Part shown: in pieces, positions 9,676 to 19,600 of the stretch | Position numbering within the stretch: position 1 is the stretch's first letter | Layout: each line of letters opens with the position of its first letter | Assembly: GCA_031292435.1 (NCBI GenBank) | Contig: JARLHD010000102.1 | Coordinates: 1-44,907 of the forward strand | Length of the DNA stretch: 44,907 nucleotides | Source: Ignavibacteriaceae bacterium | GTDB lineage: Bacteria > Bacteroidota > Ignavibacteria > Ignavibacteriales > Ignavibacteriaceae | Direction of reading: 5' to 3' | Position numbers and translations under genes: made by a program | Notes under the pieces: model-generated | Databases searched by the model: none | What the model was told of the DNA's origin: nothing | What the model saw: only the letters and a program-made list of their open reading frames with translations

Positions 9676-10467
9676 TCACCCATTATAATTTTTTACTAGT
9701 TCCTTTAAGTCCGTTAACGTTCGTAGATTTCTCTTTTTTTCATCACCCTTTGAAATTAATGCATCAGCATTAATATTTTGAAATACTTGTTTATTCTCTA
9801 ATAATTCATTTTCCAGGTAATCTAGTAGCATCGTTTCACTTATCTTAGGATTATCTTCCTTTATCCGCTCAACTTTTTTCAACAGTTTCAGATATTGTCC
9901 CTTTGCAGAATTTATCAAATTATTGATCCCAATATCAGGAAACTTTAATAGTTCATAATTTATGAAATATTCATTATAGTATTTTGACTTTAATAGCTCA
10001 AAAGAATTCCCATATACTTCATCTGGTAGCAAATAAACAATTCTACTCATTCTAGATACGAGTAAAGCGCTTGTGCAGAAAGGACAAGGTTCCAGAGTAG
10101 TATAAAGAGTGGCTCCAAAGTCATCAGGATTTTCAGAGTTGAACATTTCATTTCGATAATATCTTTCAACGGACATGCGGTTCTTATCAATGCGATTCTT
10201 TTTGTTAATTCTCGCAATAGATTTATGTAAAGCGTTCTGTTCAGCATGCAATAACGGATTATAAAAAGTATGTATTTCGTTTCTGCCAAAACCGAGCACT
10301 TCACCATCATTGTTATCAACTATACAAGCGAAAATATTCAATCCTTTAGTATGGGTTAAGACTCCATCTATATGTGTAAATTGTTTGTCAAATCTTACGG
10401 ATGCGTTAGCTAATAATCCCAATAACACTATGGCATCTTTTTCGGCTATGGAATCATTACTCATCAA
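9676..10467 (-). CDS. CMP/dCMP-type (cytidine deaminase-fold) deaminase
   Basis: The zinc-binding motifs of the deaminase superfamily are complete: HAE at 74-76 (His ligand plus catalytic Glu) and PCPFC at 127-131 (Cys128, Cys131). The surrounding TLEPCPFCTSALLVSRMSRI is typical of the dCMP/TadA side of the superfamily. The core is followed by about 110 extra residues, mostly helical, so it is longer than the usual 150-170 aa enzyme. The substrate could be a free nucleotide, a tRNA base or something else; the sequence alone does not decide. The start overlaps the preceding HD/APH gene by 11 bp, implying coupled translation and a shared pathway. Pairing with an HD hydrolase points to nucleotide metabolism, by inference. 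Confidence 0.85.
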   Translation of the reverse strand: MMSNDSIAEKDAIVLLGLLANASVRFDKQFTHIDGVLTHTKGLNIFACIVDNNDGEVLGFGRNEIHTFYNPLLHAEQNALHKSIARINKKNRIDKNRMSVERYYRNEMFNSENPDDFGATLYTTLEPCPFCTSALLVSRMSRIVYLLPDEVYGNSFELLKSKYYNEYFINYELLKFPDIGINNLINSAKGQYLKLLKKVERIKEDNPKISETMLLDYLENELLENKQVFQNINADALISKGDEKKRNLRTLTDLKELVKNYNG

Positions 10468-12979
10468 GTAACTTATTTATTTTTTTTAAATATAAATCAA
10501 ACAGGCTTAATCTCTCATCAAAATCAAGATGAATTGTCCCGTCTTCGAAGGGTAAACACCATAAATTCATATAAACATAAGCCAAATATTTTTGAACAAT
10601 AAAGTTCTTCTCATTTATTTTCAAATAATCACTAAATATTTTCCAGATATTTGAGTATACCAAATCAAAGGACTGCTCACTATTTGCTCGATTATTAGAC
10701 ATTAACTCTTCTTCTTTCTTTACATAATTGATATCGAATTTGGGAATACATTCAAATCTTAAATAATGATCCATTTTAACAAAATCAAAGAAAAAATGTC
10801 CCCAATTAGATTCGGCAAAATCTATGAATACCAGATCATCCGAAGATTTTAATATGTTTCTAAAAGTAAAATCACCATGTATAAGAGATGCATGTAATTC
10901 AAGTTCATTGGTGTTAGATATTCGTCTAATCAGTCCGGTAAATTTATCTAATGCCTTAGTAGCTAACTCTTTCCTATTGAAATCTTCAATTTTATCAAAA
11001 CTCTTTTTCCTTTCATCTCTTAGATGTTGGTAAAAACTGATGACCCCTTTTCTATCTTCTATCGGTTTTATTCTCCCGTAGAATAACTTAAAAGATTCCT
11101 TATTATAATTGCATAAGAGATCAATCGGTTTGTCAGTTAGAAATTTTGATAAATTAGTGACCCGACTATTACCGTCTTGAATGATACTGCCTAAATACCC
11201 CCCCTTATCTAAAAACTTAAATTCCTCAATATGCCCAATTGTTGATTTTGGGGGTAAATATGGCAGTGCAATTTTTTTATAATTTTGTACTTCGGTATGT
11301 ATTTTATCATAGTTTCCTATTTTCAGGAATTTATTTTGTGCCGGATAAAAACCTTCCTGCCCAGGATAATCTTTTATTTTTATATCATTAACGTAAAAAC
11401 CTAATTCTCCTGAAAATCCTTGGGTTATTTGTTCTAATATTAAAGATTTAAATTTTTCGGGTTTAAAAATATGATTTATTAAAGCTTTTTCCTGCCAATC
11501 TAAATTAGCCGTTCCCCGTATCTTGATGTTATTATCGAGTAGTCTAATTTTATATTTAAGTTTTCCTACCCGATTATACTCTGGTTCTAAGTTATTTAAA
11601 AATTGGATATTACAATTATTAATATTAAAAGCCTCCTTTATGTTTTCCCAGGATTTCTTTAATACATTTTCGATTAAATCCGATACAGCATATTGGATTC
11701 CTAATGGTAATAGTTTGCCTTGCTTATCAAAGCCATTTTGCAAAAATCCAGCAAAGCTTGGGTTTGCTACCTCGCTTTTGTCACCATATTTATAACTGAT
11801 AATTATTTTGCTTTGTTTTTCTTCTTTTTTAACTTCACAGGAAATAATACACTCATTTTTAATGTATTCAAACTCATCATATAAGCTACGCAAATTACTT
11901 GATCGTATTGGTGGGACGGGAGTCCTGGTTTTACCATAATCCATCTTGTCGGCAAGTGCCAATAATCCGGAAAGAATACGTAAATTATTATCGCTTTTTA
12001 GTTTCTTAATCAAACTTTTATCTATAGTAATCTCTAAATCCGTCTTTATTGTTTTAATTATTTTCCTTCCCAAAAAAGCGATAAATGGGAATTCTGAATC
12101 ATGATATAATGTTATAAAAGCAATACGTTTTAGAAATAAATCATTTAGGTTTGAAACCACCTTATTGTCCAAACGTATTTTCCCCCATATTTCATTCATA
12201 AAGAATATTTTAAAGATCCTAAAACAATGTTCTTTGCGTAAATCCTTAAATTGTTTAAACTCCATTTCTTCTATATATTCATCAGGTATCATACCCAGGT
12301 CATGAAGCAGGGCTGCAAGGTAAACCGACATATACTCTTCTTCACTGAAATATAGATCACCATCTTTGTTTAAACAATTCCTAAGCAATTTTGCTAAATT
12401 ATCAATAACTCTTTGAATATGTATCAGACCATGAGCATTAAAGACAGCATGATACTTGCTTTGACCAAAAAAACTTTCTAAGTATCTGCTTGCCTGAATA
12501 TAAATGTTGTAGAGAATCTCTCTATTTTTTTCATTCTTAATCTGTTGATTAAAAAAAGAATTGTAGATTGGGAATCGTTTCTGACTTCTTCGAAAGTCAA
12601 TCAGATCGATGGCCCTTTTCTTAAAATCATTAATATTTAGTTGCTTCTTAAAAAACACATCGCTGGCAACAATTGTGGATCTAATAACTTGGGGGGACAT
12701 GGAAGATGTCCAAAATATTACTGGGATTTCAGAATCCTTATCTAGAATATTATTCTTAAGCCAATTATCTCCTCTCGCACCATCCTCTAGAAAATAGTCA
12801 CATATAATAAGATCTATCTCTTCATAACTAATATTTCCATTATTAAAAAAATCCTCGGTAAATTGTCTTACAGAATATTCAGGATCAGGGAATATTGTTT
12901 CGAGAAGATTCTTCCAAATATTGAAATCATTTTCTCGTACAAGTATATTTTTTGTATTAGATTCGTTGGTCATGTGCAT
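10457..12979 (-). CDS. Receiver-HD hydrolase-phosphotransferase (APH-like) fusion
   Basis: Three modules are visible in 840 aa. Residues about 10-130 form a receiver: phospho-acceptor Asp61 in LIICDYFLED, a Thr near 91 in VIFWTSS and Lys near 111. A HD domain follows, with HGLIHIQRV near 183-191 and LLHDLGM near 225-231, as in metal-dependent phosphohydrolases. The C-terminal third has the aminoglycoside/choline kinase signature HGDFTFRNIL near 701-710 and VFIDF near 717-721, giving catalytic Asp and metal-binding Asn/Asp. The start is uncertain: ATGs at 12979 and 12973, or a GTG at 13036 that would overlap the upstream gene more. With 12979 it overlaps that gene by 23 bp. A receiver in front suggests that phosphorylation gates HD or kinase activity. 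I know no characterised protein with this order. Confidence 0.82.
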   Translation of the reverse strand: MHMTNESNTKNILVRENDFNIWKNLLETIFPDPEYSVRQFTEDFFNNGNISYEEIDLIICDYFLEDGARGDNWLKNNILDKDSEIPVIFWTSSMSPQVIRSTIVASDVFFKKQLNINDFKKRAIDLIDFRRSQKRFPIYNSFFNQQIKNEKNREILYNIYIQASRYLESFFGQSKYHAVFNAHGLIHIQRVIDNLAKLLRNCLNKDGDLYFSEEEYMSVYLAALLHDLGMIPDEYIEEMEFKQFKDLRKEHCFRIFKIFFMNEIWGKIRLDNKVVSNLNDLFLKRIAFITLYHDSEFPFIAFLGRKIIKTIKTDLEITIDKSLIKKLKSDNNLRILSGLLALADKMDYGKTRTPVPPIRSSNLRSLYDEFEYIKNECIISCEVKKEEKQSKIIISYKYGDKSEVANPSFAGFLQNGFDKQGKLLPLGIQYAVSDLIENVLKKSWENIKEAFNINNCNIQFLNNLEPEYNRVGKLKYKIRLLDNNIKIRGTANLDWQEKALINHIFKPEKFKSLILEQITQGFSGELGFYVNDIKIKDYPGQEGFYPAQNKFLKIGNYDKIHTEVQNYKKIALPYLPPKSTIGHIEEFKFLDKGGYLGSIIQDGNSRVTNLSKFLTDKPIDLLCNYNKESFKLFYGRIKPIEDRKGVISFYQHLRDERKKSFDKIEDFNRKELATKALDKFTGLIRRISNTNELELHASLIHGDFTFRNILKSSDDLVFIDFAESNWGHFFFDFVKMDHYLRFECIPKFDINYVKKEEELMSNNRANSEQSFDLVYSNIWKIFSDYLKINEKNFIVQKYLAYVYMNLWCLPFEDGTIHLDFDERLSLFDLYLKKINKLLDE

Positions 12980-13682
12980 ACCGTGAAATAAAACTAAATA
13001 TTCGAAATAGATTATCCGATAATTGCTTTTTATCACTGCTTAAGAATTCCGATAATTGCTTATTTATGTATAATAGCTGGAGTCTTTCCAAAGCTTTAGT
13101 GATCTTTTTAACTAAATCCTTATTGAGTATTAAATGGTCTTGAAATAATGGATATTCTTCATAATCCTCCATTTTATTAAAAGTATCTTGGAGCATTTCT
13201 ATTTTGATTAAGGATGGCTCAATTATAGAATTTTTTTCTTGGTCTAATAATATTTGATCTAATTCTCGATTATCAGGGTTAAAACACCAAACATTTATTA
13301 CTCCAAGGAGTGAATTAACCAAATCCTTACCGGCTCCATGAGAGTATTCACTAACGATATTATGGTATACTTCATTCTTAATTTCATTTCTAAGATAAGA
13401 TGCATTTGACTCATTAAATTCTGATATGTTTACATTTTGAAGCATGTCAAAAGTATCTTTAGAAAGATTCGCATAATCAATGTAGTAATAACATATTTTG
13501 GCGGGATGAGAAATGGGTGAAAGTAGCTTGATCAATTCCGGATTCTTTAAATCATAAAAGATATGAGGCTCGATTTCTATGCCGTCTATTTTATTCTTAA
13601 AATAACTTTTAATTGAATCTTCCAATATCGGATTTTTGGGAGTTATTGAAAAGGGTTTGAATATTATGTATAAATCACACAT
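12957..13682 (-). CDS. Unrecognised operon protein with possible phosphotransfer helix
   Basis: I do not recognise this 241-aa protein. The first 80 residues alternate strands and helices. A segment near residue 110-130, YSHGAGKDLVNSLLGVI, resembles the H-box of histidine kinase dimerisation or Hpt domains (His followed by an amphipathic helix), and the C-terminal half is strongly helical. No ATP-binding motifs are present, so it could be a phosphotransfer intermediate or dimer partner of the large kinase-like protein; this is a weak inference. It begins 9 bp after the sigma-54 activator gene and overlaps the receiver-HD-APH gene by about 23 bp. Confidence 0.6.
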   Translation of the reverse strand: MCDLYIIFKPFSITPKNPILEDSIKSYFKNKIDGIEIEPHIFYDLKNPELIKLLSPISHPAKICYYYIDYANLSKDTFDMLQNVNISEFNESNASYLRNEIKNEVYHNIVSEYSHGAGKDLVNSLLGVINVWCFNPDNRELDQILLDQEKNSIIEPSLIKIEMLQDTFNKMEDYEEYPLFQDHLILNKDLVKKITKALERLQLLYINKQLSEFLSSDKKQLSDNLFRIFSFISRYAHDQRI

Positions 13683-13691
13683 TATAATATC

Positions 13692-15131
13692 TTATATATT
13701 GAAATAATATTGATTAATAAGCGGGAACATATTGAACTGTTCGGGATATTTTTTTTTGTATTTATTAACGGTATACCGGAGAGAATCCAAATCCATTTTC
13801 AGCAATCTTGCTACTTCAGTTTTATTTCCAAAAGTCTTTTCAAGTGCCTTTTCTATTTCCTTAAGTTCTAATAATGCTTGTTTATTTTTAATATCCAATA
13901 ATGACCGCGATGAATAAACTCTTTGACCTTTATTAGTGATTAATTCATCCTTTACATGAGAGATATCTAGTTCTCTGGCCTTATTGAGCCTTGTTCTGGT
14001 ACATGCATCCCATACCACGGATTGAAGTTCGCGTACATTTCCTGGCCAATCATAGTTCTTAAAAACCTTATATACATTGGGAGTAATCCCCAAAAGATTT
14101 GTTTTTTCTTTTTCTTTAAAATAATGAAAGAAGTGATCTGTCAGAGGAATAATGTCTTCTTTCCTTTCACGAAGCGGTGGAATATTAATATTCACTCTAT
14201 TAATCCGATGATACAGATCTTCCCGAAATTTACCTTCTTCAATTAATTGAAGTATATTTTGGTTTGTGGCTAAAATTAATTGCGCATCAATAAGTGTCCT
14301 CTGAGAACTTCCAACCCGCGTAATCACCTTCTCCTCTAAAAACCGCATAATTTTTTTTTGTATTTTAAGATCATAATCACCTATTTCATCCAGTAATATT
14401 ATACCTTTATTTGCTTCTTCAAAAAGTCCTTTTTTATCCTGGGTTGCGCCTGTAAAAGCCCCTTTAACATGTCCGAATAATTCACTTTCCAATAATGATT
14501 CTGATAATTCAAAAATCGAAAACTCAATAAGACGATTACTCCTGCGTGTAGAATAATTATAAAAGTATTTTGCAGCTAGATTTTTACCGGTACCCGTTTC
14601 ACCCGTAATAAGAATAGAAATATCACTGCTGTTTTGTGCCAGATCCTTTAATCTTTTCCTGACAAAGTCAATTTCTTTACTAACACCAATTATTTCGGCA
14701 GGATCATACTTTGCAATTAATTCTTTGTTTTTTTGTTCCAGTTGCCGGATTTTTTTTGAGTTCCTGCAATAATTCTCTATCCGGGTCTTCCATTCGATCC
14801 AGTCAAGCTCCTTCTTACTTAAAAAATCTGTTGCCCCGGCTTTAATTGCTCTTACGGTTATATCGGTGGAAGTATAATTTGTCATTATTATAGTTTGAAG
14901 ATTGGGGTAATGTTCTTTTATGAATCCAAGTAGCTGTATCCCCTGCAACTCATCCGGGTGCGATTCATCAAAGACCAGATCTAATAAAACCACATCAATA
15001 TCATTTGATAGAACTGAACGTGCTTTCATTACAGAATTAGATGTTATAACATGGAATGACTTAAGAACAGTTTTAGCAGAAGAGAGGAAACTTTCATTAT
15101 CGTCAATAATAAGAATTTTAAAGTCCAGCAT
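13692..15131 (-). CDS. NtrC-family sigma-54-dependent response regulator
   Basis: It activates sigma-54 RNA polymerase when its receiver is phosphorylated. The receiver (1-120) has the acidic pair Asp10/Asp11, acceptor Asp51 in VVLLDLVFDE, Thr84 and Lys106. The AAA+ domain has Walker A GETGTGKN (177-184), the sigma-54-contacting GAFTGA loop (224-229) and Walker B GIILLDEIG near 243. A Fis-type helix-turn-helix lies near 435-465. At 479 aa it is normal for the family. It overlaps the preceding gene by 14 bp. A sigma-54 promoter-like site precedes the operon (27017-27032), so it probably regulates its own operon. Its likely phosphate donor is the large kinase-like protein of the same run. Confidence 0.96.
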   Translation of the reverse strand: MLDFKILIIDDNESFLSSAKTVLKSFHVITSNSVMKARSVLSNDIDVVLLDLVFDESHPDELQGIQLLGFIKEHYPNLQTIIMTNYTSTDITVRAIKAGATDFLSKKELDWIEWKTRIENYCRNSKKIRQLEQKNKELIAKYDPAEIIGVSKEIDFVRKRLKDLAQNSSDISILITGETGTGKNLAAKYFYNYSTRRSNRLIEFSIFELSESLLESELFGHVKGAFTGATQDKKGLFEEANKGIILLDEIGDYDLKIQKKIMRFLEEKVITRVGSSQRTLIDAQLILATNQNILQLIEEGKFREDLYHRINRVNINIPPLRERKEDIIPLTDHFFHYFKEKEKTNLLGITPNVYKVFKNYDWPGNVRELQSVVWDACTRTRLNKARELDISHVKDELITNKGQRVYSSRSLLDIKNKQALLELKEIEKALEKTFGNKTEVARLLKMDLDSLRYTVNKYKKKYPEQFNMFPLINQYYFNI

Positions 15132-15876
15132 CCACGACTTCTAAATGAGTTGAAATATAATATAGAACTTCGTTTATTTTTTTGAATAAATCAATGTTCA
15201 CATACAAATAATTTTCATTATACTCTAAAATACCTGAATCCAGGAATGAACTTGTTTTGACAATAAATTGCTCGCAAGTTAAAATATATCCACTGATTTC
15301 TTGAATTTCTTTTTGAAACCCTAATAATTCAAGATATATCTTATATTTTCCGAGTCTTTGTTTGAAATTTAACCATGATTTAAGACCCGGTATAAGAAAA
15401 TCTTTTTTAGATTCCTCAAAACTAAGTCCATTTCCTAAAAACAATTTTATTCCATTTAATAAACGATAGCGTACATCGTTAAAACTGTCAATAAGTGATT
15501 GTTCTCCATGATCCTTGAAAAATTTTTTCACTTTGACAATTAGCTCTTTTTTCGTAAATAGAGGACTCCCTTCATTGAATTCATTTTCAAGAATAGATAG
15601 AAATTTTTCTTTCAGATTTAAAGGGTCCAGAAGATTTATTAAACAAGATTTATCATATCCCATCCGAATAAAAGACAATTTTCTTGTCTCATTGAGAGGA
15701 GCCATTAATTCAAGTGCATCTATTTCCTCTTTTAATATAAAGACAAGAGTTTTATCTTGAGAGATATTGGGGAGGGCATCGTAACTAATTAATTCACAAT
15801 TTAACACATAATTAAAGTATGCCTTTAGGGAATTAAATAATTGAATTTTGTTTGTTGTTAAATATGTGCATCTCAT
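15118..15876 (-). CDS. Unrecognised operon protein, possible pseudo-receiver
   Basis: This 252-aa protein has no motif I can assign. Its first 100 residues show a strand/helix alternation with hydrophobic strands TLVFILKEE and KLSFIRMGY, compatible with a receiver-like fold lacking the phospho-acceptor Asp. The remaining 150 residues are helical. It starts by an ATGA overlap with the upstream gene (15873-15876), so translation is coupled. It ends 14 bp inside the sigma-54 activator gene. Its position suggests a role in the phosphorelay. An unrelated new fold is equally possible. Confidence 0.6.
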   Translation of the reverse strand: MRCTYLTTNKIQLFNSLKAYFNYVLNCELISYDALPNISQDKTLVFILKEEIDALELMAPLNETRKLSFIRMGYDKSCLINLLDPLNLKEKFLSILENEFNEGSPLFTKKELIVKVKKFFKDHGEQSLIDSFNDVRYRLLNGIKLFLGNGLSFEESKKDFLIPGLKSWLNFKQRLGKYKIYLELLGFQKEIQEISGYILTCEQFIVKTSSFLDSGILEYNENYLYVNIDLFKKINEVLYYISTHLEVVDAGL

Positions 15877-16643
15877 GTTTCTTTAGTAACTATCATTCCT
15901 GATTTTTTAGTAATTAAATTATTAAGCCAGGTAAGAAGGCACTTAGCATCATATGAATCGATTGCCAAGCTAAATGATTCAAGGCTACTATTTTTAATTA
16001 GTTCAATTATTTTTATTGGTAAACAGTCCCCCTTGACTTGATATTTTATTGAGTTCCATTGGTTCTCAATCAAAATTTCGATATTTTGGTATTTTTTTCT
16101 AGCATTGTCATAAACGGTTGACTTATTATATTCTGGCATTTCTGATAATGTTCTAAGGTCAATTACTAATGGCATGCACATATCAACCAATGATTTTATG
16201 TTTTCTTCCAATTCACGATTATTCCAATAATAGTCCCATACAGAATCAAATGTATTTCTAACCCCATGTTTTGCAATGATATCCCTAGTATTCACTATAG
16301 TATCATTAGCCAATAACCCTTCCTTATCATTAAAATATATTTTGGCTTTTCCACCTTTGAAATTGGCCTTTTTTATATTAACGCCTTTAATAGAAGCTTT
16401 CAAATTACCAATAGATATATAATTTGGTTTATTATTATGTGTCAGAATAAGAATTTTACACTTAGGATTATCTTTTTTTACCCTCTGCAAAAATTTTTTA
16501 AAGATATCAAGTTCATTTTTCTTTTCATTCGATTGATAATTAGTGCATATTATTATTTTTTGTTTGTGTTCTGGTTCTTCCCAAATATTTTTTTCTGGTT
16601 TTTTAGATACTGCCCATTTCCAATTAATTACCATAATTTCCAT
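15873..16643 (-). CDS. Unrecognised operon protein
   Basis: This 256-aa protein is not recognised. The ATG at 16643 is chosen because AGGAGA lies 6 bp before it and it begins 10 bp after the stop of the kinase-like gene; an ATG at 16664 would overlap that gene. The N-terminal half alternates strands and helices (KIIICTNYQ, CKILILTH), as in a Rossmann- or receiver-like fold, without acidic phosphorylation residues. A Lys-rich middle (GVNIKKANFKGGKAKIYF) and a helical C-terminus follow. No signal peptide or membrane helix is present. It shares an ATGA overlap with the next gene. Confidence 0.6.
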   Translation of the reverse strand: MEIMVINWKWAVSKKPEKNIWEEPEHKQKIIICTNYQSNEKKNELDIFKKFLQRVKKDNPKCKILILTHNNKPNYISIGNLKASIKGVNIKKANFKGGKAKIYFNDKEGLLANDTIVNTRDIIAKHGVRNTFDSVWDYYWNNRELEENIKSLVDMCMPLVIDLRTLSEMPEYNKSTVYDNARKKYQNIEILIENQWNSIKYQVKGDCLPIKIIELIKNSSLESFSLAIDSYDAKCLLTWLNNLITKKSGMIVTKET

Positions 16644-16653
16644 TTTTATTCTC

Positions 16654-19600
16654 CTATGAGCCAATTATAGTTTTTAATAAATTGTACTTTACATCAAAAT
16701 TATCATTATATGATACTCCTGATTCAATAGAAGAAAGTAATGATTCAACTGGTTTGAATAAAGTAAATGTCTTTTGTTTATCTGTAAGCTCTCTTTTCCA
16801 TGCATCTCTTCCTCTGCCGGAAGTAATAATAAACAAAAACTTTTCCTGTTGCTCAGAATAAATTTGCTTTAACCTATCCTCAATAAATTGGTTAATATTA
16901 CTTTCTTTATAAGCCTTATTATTCTTGTCAGTTAATTTTTCAATAAATGATAGATGCATAATTAGAATAAGGGGATATTTTTTTTTATTTTCATATAAAA
17001 ATGAATCCCAAATATTAGTTTTTTCAGGGAATATACTGAGTAAAAGTTGATCTTGAAATACTTTTCTCTTTTCAGATGAAAAGCTGTTGATTCGATCATT
17101 AAGTCTATTGTCAAAAATCACAACATTAGAATATATTGTTTCGAATAACTCAAATAGCAGACTGTTTTCTTCTATTTTGAATTTATATTTATTAAGTTTT
17201 TCCGGATCTTTAAGGCTTTCCTTGCCAAAGAATTTGCTCCAAAATTGTCCGTGTGATCTGACATTACAAGAATTTTCTTCATCTTCCCCACCGTGAGAAA
17301 AACTAATTAGGTGATTATTGCCTCTACTAGAGTTATTGTTATTCCCAGTATAAATAATTGTTTCGTTTTCACATTTGATTACTGCTAAATTTCTTTCATC
17401 CTTTTTAAGAATTATTTTTTTATCTTCTAATTCTCCTATCCACTTTGAAAGCCATAAAAAATAAAGTTTATTGATTCTCTCATAGTGTTTTAATATATCA
17501 AAATTTTCCCCAATTAAATCTTCTGAAATAAGTCTGATTATACCATCTTCTCGTGGATGTTTTTCGGACTCAAATTTACTTGGAGTAATTACAAATTTAA
17601 ATCTGGAAATGTTCTCATATTCGTTATCCTCCCCACTTCGAAGTCTTAAATAATCCTGACTCTTCCAAACATGAAATGATTTCTTAATGTATCCATTAAC
17701 TACATTAGTATTTTTCAGTTTTTTATGATTAAATAAATTATCAACATAAACATTTTTCGTAGAATCCATAGAAATTGAACAAGAGTCAGAGAATTTATAT
17801 TTCTCTAAAAATATTGATAATGAAATCCATGGATAATAGCTTTTCCGTTTTTTATTAGAATTTTCAACTGATGTAAAAGAATTATTAAATAACATTGCAG
17901 CACAAGCTTTATCTTGTGAATTACCCCCCATTTTGGGATTACCATCATCATCGACAATTGGTTGGATTGTTGAATCAATAAGATTATTCAAAACAACACT
18001 ATAAAATTTTTCTTTATTTTGAGAAAACTCAAAAAGTTTTGTTTCATGTGCCAGCCATACGCTCACTTTAAATAATTCGGATTCTTTAGAAACTGGCCTT
18101 TTTTGATACGCAAGATCAGTTTCTTCAACAGCAATCCAAAGGTCAATACCCTCCTGTTTAATGGAATTGATTTCAGAATAATGTTTTATATTTCGCAAGG
18201 TGTTTTCAAATATTGTAAAAATCGCGTGTTCACCTATTAAACCTCCTGGAAGAAATGCGGTAAACTTTTCTTGACTAAGAATCTCCCGAAAATGATTAAA
18301 ACAATTCCCTAATCGCACAAATGCATATTTAGAATATGAATTTACGACCATCTTATTTGATTCTTCACATTTTATTTGATGTTCCGGTTTATTACCGTTT
18401 ATACAATTTTCACAAGGCATGTTCTGAACAATTAATAAATTATTTAGATATTTCTTGTTAAGTAATTTTTCATAATTCTGAAGATTTTTTCTTGTTTTAT
18501 TTAAATCCCCTCTGCCAATACCATTTTCCAGTTCAATAATATTTCCTTCAAATTTCGATATTTTTTCTTGTTCATCTAGTGATAATTTAGTTGAATCATA
18601 ACGAATACGCATTTCTTTACTTTGGGATAATTTTTCCTCATATTCAATTATTGACATATCTATTGTCAAAAAATGGCCATAGAACCATTGTTTGTTATCT
18701 TTTATTGCTAAATGAATATTAACTTTTGTAATTCCTTCCGATTTTGCTATTGTTCCAAGATATAATGGATTATTTGCAAAATCATCCCAAAGTATTTGAT
18801 ACCAGCTCTTGGATTCACCACCATAAGCTACATCTCTTGTCACTCCGCTCCAGAAGGCGCCTTTATCTCGTAAAAATCGAAAAAACGGAAAAAGAGCATA
18901 ATCTATTGGCACTGGAAATCGTGGATTGAACTCATATTCAAGTTTTTTTTTATTGGACTTTTCTTTTCCATACAGCGGAACTGTTTCACAAAACGCCATT
19001 AAATTTGAGCTGGTTTCCAAGTCTGCAAATTGTATAAAATCATATAAAGAATAAAACCCCTCATCATAACTGCTATCAGTTAAACCTAAAGCAGCATAAT
19101 ATTTTTTAGTGGTTATTTCTGTTTGTTTATATTTTATAAGATAGGCATGTGGATTCAATTTGGTCAAGTTTGTGGGGACTGAGAACCTTTTATCTAACAT
19201 TTTATGCCGTAATTCAATCCACCATTTTAGTGCTGCCAGGCTATGTGCGCTTATATTGTGGGCAAAAGAATCAACAAGAATAGAGATAATGGCTGTCTTT
19301 AGTTGTGCGTTTTTAATTATTTCTAAATTATAATCGTGGAAAAATTTATATTCAAGTTCGGAAAGCTTTGTGACAAAGTAATCTGTAATAAATGATATGT
19401 CTTCCAATTCATTAGCATCAAGACTTTCGTTTGTATAACACACTAAATTTCCACGTGATTTGTTTGTGAACCGATCATTGGCGGATAAGCAATACTGATA
19501 ATATTTTAGTTCCTCTGACATCCATTTTTCCCCATCTTCCTTTTTACCATTCCAAAATATCTGTAAATCAGTATTTCTAAAATTATATTGCTTCAAAATA

